A stretch of DNA of 64,000 nucleotides from assembly GCA_017438775.1 (NCBI GenBank), contig JAFRUR010000036.1, positions 21,106-85,105 of the forward strand, read 5' to 3'. The stretch's first letter is position 1; every line of letters begins with the position of its first letter. Below, piece by piece: positions 59,701 to 64,000 of this stretch. The notes under the pieces are model-generated. The model was not told where the DNA came from. It did no database searches and saw only the letters and a program-made list of their open reading frames with translations. A program made the position numbers and the translations under genes. The DNA is from Lachnospiraceae bacterium (GTDB lineage Bacteria > Bacillota > Clostridia > Lachnospirales > Lachnospiraceae).

Positions 59701-60641
59701 AGAATCTCCTGAGCCAACGCCATGCCGAAGTCCGCCGCGGTTGCGCCGCCGGCATCGAAGGCGTTGACCTTGGTCTTCATGGAAGTGGCGGTGGTGGCGT
59801 CCACCGTCGTCATGTCCTGAACGACCTGCGTGTAGTTATAATCTGAGCCCTGCGGAAGCTTGTTGTTGCCGATGTATGCCCCGTTATTAGCATTATAATT
59901 GCCGGGGTTAGCATCACTAGCAGAGCTCTGATTGCTGCTGTTCCAGGGGTACCTGTTCATCGCAAACTTCACGATGGCGACGCGGCTCTTTTCCGTGGCC
60001 TCAGGCGCGGCGTTCTTATCCTTAACAATATCGATGAACTTGCCGACAGCTTCCTTCAGCGCATCCATCTTGGTTTCCTGTTTTCTTTCATACAGTACGC
60101 CGGTCCAGATGGTGGTGTTGTTGCCAGTGACATTGGTCGGAGCGGTCGTGGTGACGCTTGTGCCGCTCAGATAGTATCTCGTGTTGTTGACAGTATAGTA
60201 GAGACGATAACGCCGGCTGTAATCCCAATTGACATATTCATAAGGTCTTTCTCTGTTAACGCGATAATACTCCCCATCCGTATGCTGGTAATAATACTGG
60301 CTATCGCCATAGCTGTTGTAGGAATACCCCTGACTGGCTCTGGCAGTATACGTGTAGGTACTGCCAATAGCTTCATCCATCGAACCAGACACGTCCAGAA
60401 CCAGGACGATATCGCAGGGGGTGGTGGAATACGTGGTCGTCACCTCGCCGTAGGCAAACGCCTCCAGATCGATGATATACGTTCCGTCGTCCTGCACGTG
60501 AGCGTATTTGGACATCGTCATGCCGTTCTGGTTGATCACGCCGCCTTCGTTGCCTTCCTCCGCGCGCGCGACGCCGGCAAGAGACGGAAGTCCCAGAACC
60601 AGGATGAGAGCCAAAATAATGACTCCAACAAACTTCTTCAT
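56709..60641 (-). CDS. Large secreted VWA-domain surface protein
   Basis: A 1310-residue protein with a signal peptide (MKKFVGVIILALIL...ARA, cleavage near 27). The von Willebrand A domain starts near residue 80, with the metal-dependent adhesion motif DVSGSM (~85), and continues to ~450 (VMFTDGSPTY). Beta-rich domains follow, then an Ala/Asp-rich coiled-coil (~1010-1150) and a final beta domain. The C-terminus ends in an amphipathic SKILSSFFRFFSRQ with no LPXTG or TM, so attachment is unclear. AAGGAGG lies 6 nt upstream of the ATG. It is probably an adhesin; the adjacent peptidase domain may act on it. Confidence 0.9.
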   Translation of the reverse strand: MKKFVGVIILALILVLGLPSLAGVARAEEGNEGGVINQNGMTMSKYAHVQDDGTYIIDLEAFAYGEVTTTYSTTPCDIVLVLDVSGSMDEAIGSTYTYTARASQGYSYNSYGDSQYYYQHTDGEYYRVNRERPYEYVNWDYSRRYRLYYTVNNTRYYLSGTSVTTTAPTNVTGNNTTIWTGVLYERKQETKMDALKEAVGKFIDIVKDKNAAPEATEKSRVAIVKFAMNRYPWNSSNQSSASDANPGNYNANNGAYIGNNKLPQGSDYNYTQVVQDMTTVDATTATSMKTKVNAFDAGGATAADFGMALAQEILADNPIAAGSDRQQVVVMFTDGSPTYTNGFQSDVANSTIDYAKTMKGDGAKVFSVAVLQGADPTIDPVNGSYSSNTNRDVNRYLHGVSSNYPAATAITSLGTRYTDPETQKQPDFYFTASNSSQLAGIFAAIAHSTGGTSTDVGTEAILKDVVGSSFTLPPGATTEKIHVSIVRWNPYPGKHRWGTAEDNDGGEKYVFTPAEWATYTHNKYTTTVDGQTVDGTENVAISINGSDVDVTGFNYSKHFKATKAEEDNDAIDKPNGVNKDTAKVVISFEIDAKPSAVTGGLVATNGENSGLYVNGQLLIKFPQPTVVFTPVTYVVDYVTSDTSSDTKASSVKLDYKHVLDNVEMLDDPSDDILRGKEKIDFEYKIYKGTYGTISFGDDATDVERRYVRYAPTTMNWDGYDRIFIKGASATEDDKDVWAMLCVLPANSVFYEDTYITQTKTVTYNNQQFSIEYTGIDYDANWSMVGTEGKNQTQHVGDEMGWITGLADDSDYANDMAHAASPDAKAKATFTATGTGIDIYSRTNGSTGTITVTAKSIAADNVSNKKVVRTQIIDTKAAAGDFFAVPVCTFTDLPYGKYTVTITVSAAAGNEGRMSFYLDGVRVYNPIQPLEGDGNVQMMYGEKNMGAQFKEVRSLLGTNEATSEALYIDEHTITEVVEDLDAINEAARALAQAQLDRDAYVNSTITPAKNAVSAEAYALSKAESDLENATTVYNAAVEAYNAAVASGDAQAIADAQAVVNEKKADMDDAQDAYDAAVDHYDANIEDLQDALAAALAGRKTYDDAVKAAIAAYDEANTGVTVSYTEATVEQYDKEGPKTELYLSKGQQVAISVETGKTYYIGLRSLNGDAVTAQINGASVKIHGVESPISHTVDLYYEAVPVSGKIVIKNASDGDQILAVTKLRITNGVSTESNGGDQTSSNVDTMSFVRSLAGQPATEYTGKVLTEEEAAGAMLDAEDIAIENEEAAEVAAENETALSKILSSFFRFFSRQ

Positions 60642-60686
60642 TGATAACCTCCTTGGTTTTCTTAATAACTACTTCATTCTTTGCAG

Positions 60687-62432
60687 TTACCGCCTGCGCC
60701 GAATGGTTGAATAAATTTTTAGTACCGGGCGTCGCATCGGAAGGATGTTCACCCATATATGTTGAAAGATCCACCAGTAAAGGGACCCTGGTTCTCTGAT
60801 TTTTCCCTTTCGCTCAATGCGAGCGGCTTTTGCGCAGATCTGTTCTCTGCGTATACCCGGTTCGATCCGGGTCTGGGCATCGCCGACGAGGTCAAAGAGT
60901 TCTGTGCCGTCTCTCTTCCTGACGCGGCAGATGCGGTGCAGGACGTAGTCTCCGTTATCCCTTTGGTACAGAACGACGTCTCCCTTTTTCAGCCTCCCTT
61001 CCGGTTTTTGCAGGAACACCCGGTCCCGCCCGTCGCCGAGGAATGGGACCATGCTGCTTCCGACGACCGGCAGGCTCACCTCGTGCCCGTCCCGAACGAG
61101 TTCCACGAGGGACGAGATGTAGGCGCCGGTGTCGACGATCCTTTTCTCTGCGGTCTCCGCTTCGGCCGTTGCGGCACCGCCTTTGTCCTTTGCTCCGCCA
61201 ACCAGTCCGTACTCCCGTAGGAGCTGCGTCCTCTCCCGGCCGATCTTCAGCGCCTGAGCCGCGGAGTTGTCCGCCCCATTCCGCAATCCGAGATACCGGA
61301 ACGCCCGCTGCACCCACGCTGCCGGAAGCAGGTACGGATGCTTCTTCAGGTACGGATAGCGCTCCCGGAGCTCTGCCGCGGGCGGGAAGAAGAGGCGGCG
61401 CCAGGAAGCCTTTCCCGTGCTGTTCTCTTTTTCCTTCTCCACAGCTTCCAGCGTGATTCCGCTGCTGTGCTTCCTGCTGAGCGTCGATGCTCCGTACACG
61501 CCGCTTTCGAGAATGTCCGAAAGCAGGTTTTCCGGATCTGCCTCCGCGGCCGGCAGGGGCTGCTCTCCGTTTTCGCGGGGAGCTGCGATCTGCAGGTACT
61601 TTTCTCCGATGGCGAAAAGTGCGGCGGCAAATTCCGTTCCGCGGATCTCCTTCAGGCAGGCGGTCAGCCGGTTCCAGTCGATCTCCTCTTCGTGCTTTCG
61701 CGCGAACAGGCAGATGTCGCAGACCTGACGGATCCCGAAACCGCCGTGCAGGAAGTGCTTCATGGCGTGGCAGACCAGGTAGAGCAGGTGGTCTGTCGGG
61801 GAGAATGTCCGGAGCAAAGTGCCGTCCACGCTCACGGTCGAGGCGCTTTCGTATGCTTTCGTGAAGAACCGGTTGTACTCCCCGTACGCCGCGGATTCCG
61901 GCGGGAAGGGGGTGCGGTGGATCTCCAGGGAAAGCAGGCCGTCTGCGGAGGCATATCCCGTCTCGTAAGAACGGGAGATCTCCTTTTCCGCGCGCTCCGT
62001 TGTGAGTCCGTAAGCGGTCAGGGCCCTGTGGCAGGCTGCCGCCTCGCCCGGGCGGATCAGAAGATCCTCGTCCGCAGAAAAGCGGAAGTCCGGGTTCGGA
62101 TAGAGTTCCCGACAGATCAGGCCCTTCATGACGATCGGCTCCAGCCCCTGTTCGGACAGGTGCCGGTACAGGTCAAGGAAAGCTGCCGTCCGGGAGGTCT
62201 GTATACTGACAATGCGCATCGCCCTTCTCAGAAACGGCCGGAACGAGGAAGGCAGCGCCGAAAGCCCCCTGCGGTAAACCTCATCGACGATGAGGGGAAG
62301 CACATGGTGCTGTTCGGCCAGGGAGAAGACCCCGCGCCAGTCCTCCTCGCTCAGAAGAGGCAGCCCGGCCCGCTGTCCGGTCCCGATCGCGTCGCTCAGA
62401 AGCTGTAAGAACGTCTCTGCACAAAGCGTCAT
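60687..62432 (-). CDS. Nucleotidyltransferase fused to a Ser-His S26 signal-peptidase domain
   Basis: A 581-residue protein. Residues ~1-400 resemble the uncharacterised nucleotidyltransferase family PF14907 (IVMKGLICRELYPNPDFRFSADEDLLIR; HRTPFPPES; DHLLYLVCHAMKHFLHGGFGIRQVCDI). The C-terminal ~150 residues resemble S24/S26 peptidases, with nucleophile Ser in VGSSMVPFLG (~462) and His in VLHRICRV (~500), the SipW/eukaryotic-type Ser-His pair in place of Ser-Lys. It ends in a WWIFQHIWVNILP hydrophobic segment. GGAG lies 5 nt before the ATG. It heads the long minus-strand operon, with its own promoter and a palindromic site. Confidence 0.87.
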   Translation of the reverse strand: MTLCAETFLQLLSDAIGTGQRAGLPLLSEEDWRGVFSLAEQHHVLPLIVDEVYRRGLSALPSSFRPFLRRAMRIVSIQTSRTAAFLDLYRHLSEQGLEPIVMKGLICRELYPNPDFRFSADEDLLIRPGEAAACHRALTAYGLTTERAEKEISRSYETGYASADGLLSLEIHRTPFPPESAAYGEYNRFFTKAYESASTVSVDGTLLRTFSPTDHLLYLVCHAMKHFLHGGFGIRQVCDICLFARKHEEEIDWNRLTACLKEIRGTEFAAALFAIGEKYLQIAAPRENGEQPLPAAEADPENLLSDILESGVYGASTLSRKHSSGITLEAVEKEKENSTGKASWRRLFFPPAAELRERYPYLKKHPYLLPAAWVQRAFRYLGLRNGADNSAAQALKIGRERTQLLREYGLVGGAKDKGGAATAEAETAEKRIVDTGAYISSLVELVRDGHEVSLPVVGSSMVPFLGDGRDRVFLQKPEGRLKKGDVVLYQRDNGDYVLHRICRVRKRDGTELFDLVGDAQTRIEPGIRREQICAKAARIERKGKIREPGSLYWWIFQHIWVNILPMRRPVLKIYSTIRRRR

Positions 62433-62512
62433 TTGTTCTCCACGGAAACGTCCTGAACAAGCCGAAATTCTTTAGAACGTATTTCCTTCACATACTTGAC
62501 CCTTTTTCACTT

Positions 62513-62527
62513 ATGACACTCTGTCAT
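62513..62527. promoter_or_regulatory. Palindromic operator candidate at the operon start
   Basis: ATGACA-CTC-TGTCAT, a perfect 6+6 palindrome, begins directly after the -10 box of the promoter at 62528-62556 and would cover the transcription start. This suits a dimeric repressor. No regulator gene is visible nearby. Confidence 0.55.
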
Positions 62528-62556
62528 ATGATACCAAATTTCCTCAGATGAATCAA
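62528..62556 (-). promoter_or_regulatory. Promoter of the peptide/exopolysaccharide operon
   Basis: Minus strand: TTGATT (62551-62556), 17-bp spacer, TATCAT (62528-62533), about 95 nt before ATG 62432. Confidence 0.6.
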
Positions 62557-62592
62557 GAGAAATATGAATATTTGTCTTATTTTCGCGCGAAA

Positions 62593-62620
62593 AGAGCCCC
62601 GCAGATCTCTCTGCGGGGCT
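62593..62620 (-). terminator. Terminator after the repeat-rich surface protein
   Basis: An 11-bp stem GAGCCCCGCAG/CTGCGGGGCTC with a 6-nt loop is followed on the minus strand by TTTT. Confidence 0.85.
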
Positions 62621-62697
62621 CCCCGTTGCTTTGTTTCCGCAGCCTTACGCCGCTGCGGGACGTTTCCTTCTGTCAGCCGCTTTCGCTGCGCTTCGCC

Positions 62698-64000
62698 TTA
62701 CCGGCTCATATCGCGGCGTCTGCGCCCGAACACGGCACCGGCCATCGCGAGCAGGCTGGCAGCCATCAGCAGGATCCAGAAGAACCAGCTGCTGTCGTCT
62801 CCGGTCTTCGGAGGCGCGACAGGATCCTTCTTCTCCCACTCGGCCGTGAAGGTGTGATCCTCCGTGACCTCGTAGGTGTCTCCGGGCTGATACTCGGAAC
62901 CTCTCCAGAGCAGGAAGGTGTAGCCGTCGCGTTCCGGTGCGTCGATGATGGTGATCACCTCGCCGTACTTCGCGTTCACGACCACAGGGTCCGTGCTTCC
63001 GCCGATCGTTCCGCCGTTCGGCAGGAAGGTGATGACGAACTCCTCATCCTCGTCCGGGATGCCGTTGTTGTTCTTGTCGTCCTTCCACTGCGCCGTGAAG
63101 ACGTACTTCACGCCGTCCGTGCCGTCGGTCTTCTTCCAGCCGGCAAACACGTAGTCAGTGCGGGTCGGCTCCTCCTTCAGGTCGTTGAACTCGCCCGTGA
63201 TCGTGAAGGTCTGCACCTCCGTGCTTCCCTTCCACGTGCCGCCGTTCGGGTCGACCTGGATCTTCGTGCCGTACGGGACCTCTTCCGTGACTTCGTCGGG
63301 CTTGCCGTCTCCGTCATCGTCCTTGTCCGCGTCCGGATACGTGATCGGGAAGTCCTCATCCTCGTCCGGGATGTTGTTGTGGTTCTTGTCGTCCTTCCAC
63401 TGCGCCGTGAAGACGTACTTGACACCGTCCGTGCCGTCGGTCTTCTTCCAACCGACGAATGCGTAGTCGGTGCGGGTCGGCTCTTCCTTCAGGTCGTTGA
63501 ACTCGCCCGTGATCGTGAAGGTCTGCACCTCGGGGCTTCCCTTCCACGTGCCGCCGTTCGGATCGACCTGGATCTTCGTGCCGTACGGGACCTCCTCCGT
63601 GACTTCATCGGGCTTGCCGTCTCCGTCATCGTCCTTGTCCGCGTCCGGATACGTGATCGGGAAGTCCTCGTCCTCGTCCGGGATGCCGTTGTTGTTGTTG
63701 TCGATGGCCCAGACCGCGATGTAGGTGATGACGCTGTCCGCGTCTGCATCCGCGCCGCTTACCGTCGCGGCCACATCGCCGTCCTTCTCGTTCCAGCCGA
63801 CGAACACCCAGTTCTCTTCGCCCTGAGGCTTGCCGCCCTTCGCGGCGTCAGTCTCTCCAGCGTAGGCAGGGGTGTCAGCGCCCGCGGACTGGTCCTCGAA
63901 CTTTGTCTTGTCCGCCACGTCCTCGGTGAAGGCTCCGTGCTCGCCCTTCTTGTACAGAACGGTGAACGCTTCCTCATCATCCGGCGTGCCGTTGTTGTTC
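62698..64000 (-). CDS. Repeat-rich cell-wall-anchored surface protein, partial (5' end outside window)
   Basis: The frame stays open to the right edge, so the N-terminus is missing. Visible are InlB-B/Listeria-Bacteroides-type repeats (VGW, TAQW) alternating with Asp-rich calcium-binding-like stretches (DADKDDDGDGKPDE, NNNGIPDEDED). The C-terminus is a sorting-type tail: APPKTGDDS, a hydrophobic helix (SWFFWILLMAASLLAMAGAVF) and GRRRRDMSR. PPKTG departs from LPXTG, and no sortase lies in the window. Probably a stalk or adhesin. A terminator follows at 62593-62620. Confidence 0.88.
   Translation of the reverse strand, partial: NNNGTPDDEEAFTVLYKKGEHGAFTEDVADKTKFEDQSAGADTPAYAGETDAAKGGKPQGEENWVFVGWNEKDGDVAATVSGADADADSVITYIAVWAIDNNNNGIPDEDEDFPITYPDADKDDDGDGKPDEVTEEVPYGTKIQVDPNGGTWKGSPEVQTFTITGEFNDLKEEPTRTDYAFVGWKKTDGTDGVKYVFTAQWKDDKNHNNIPDEDEDFPITYPDADKDDDGDGKPDEVTEEVPYGTKIQVDPNGGTWKGSTEVQTFTITGEFNDLKEEPTRTDYVFAGWKKTDGTDGVKYVFTAQWKDDKNNNGIPDEDEEFVITFLPNGGTIGGSTDPVVVNAKYGEVITIIDAPERDGYTFLLWRGSEYQPGDTYEVTEDHTFTAEWEKKDPVAPPKTGDDSSWFFWILLMAASLLAMAGAVFGRRRRDMSR
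63041..63664 (-). repeat. Two tandem 312-bp coding repeats
   Basis: The units 63041-63352 and 63353-63664 are nearly identical at the nucleotide level, each encoding 104 residues (Asp-rich calcium-like segment plus an InlB-B-type repeat). A third copy begins at 63665 but soon diverges. The low divergence points to recent duplication or gene conversion. Confidence 0.85.

Noticed and set aside
63041..63980. Periodic repeats resembling a CRISPR array
   Set aside because: The 312-bp units are coding and in frame with no unique spacers.

Overview
The window is about 60% GC and looks like the chromosome of a Bacillota (Clostridia-type) bacterium. Strong AGGAGG-type ribosome binding sites and sigma-A promoters precede many genes. 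The content is typical of that group: a LytR-CpsA-Psr (LCP) protein, a PHP-type CpsB phosphatase with bacterial tyrosine kinases (BY-kinases), a GTG/TTG-tolerant exopolysaccharide operon, a VanZ protein, a His-type S26 peptidase domain and SPASM radical SAM proteins. No rRNA, tRNA, CRISPR array or transposase was seen. The genus cannot be fixed from the sequence alone.

Left part (1-23 kb). A CpsC/CpsD-like pair (CpsD cut by the window edge) is followed by the cell-wall and translation operon proS-ddl-murI, all on the minus strand. Next come a 40-residue peptide gene, a 1616-residue secreted subtilisin-like protease, and a small plus-strand operon at 11.1-13.8 kb. That operon holds a 31-residue peptide, a frameshifted membrane-anchored proline-rich protein, a PqqD-like protein, a SPASM radical SAM enzyme, and a relic with a premature TGA. 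After it come purC, an LCP wall-polymer ligase, an FAD oxidoreductase with a divergent alanine racemase, ispE (apparently leaderless), a double GNAT acetyltransferase and a small unknown protein.

Right part (23-64 kb). Almost everything is on the minus strand and reads from 62.4 kb down to 23.1 kb. It opens with what looks like a peptide-modification and surface-protein module: nucleotidyltransferase/signal-peptidase fusion, VWA surface protein, 99-residue Cys-containing peptide, HPr-kinase-like protein, SPASM radical SAM enzyme, anchored Thr/Pro-rich protein, PqqD-like protein and ABC exporter. It continues into a large exopolysaccharide locus: CpsB phosphatase, two CpsC-CpsD fusion kinases (one lacking the Walker A lysine), glycosyltransferases, EpsG-type polymerase, LicD, Wzm/Wzt-type ABC exporter, pyruvyl transferase, F420-hydrogenase-beta-like ferredoxin protein, acetyltransferases, LTA-synthase-like sulfatase-fold enzyme, GT61, initiating phosphoglycosyltransferase, GT2 and VanZ. 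A repeat-rich surface protein ending in a sortase-type tail starts off the right edge.

Main candidate novelty. Three small peptides at three sites share the same ungapped N-terminal pattern: MK, then Tyr5, Val10, Val12 and Phe15. Two of them sit beside a PqqD-like protein, a SPASM radical SAM enzyme and an N-terminally anchored low-complexity protein. I read this as a candidate ribosomally made, radical-SAM-modified peptide system, with two loci plus an orphan peptide next to a secreted protease. Its chemistry and function are inferred, not shown.
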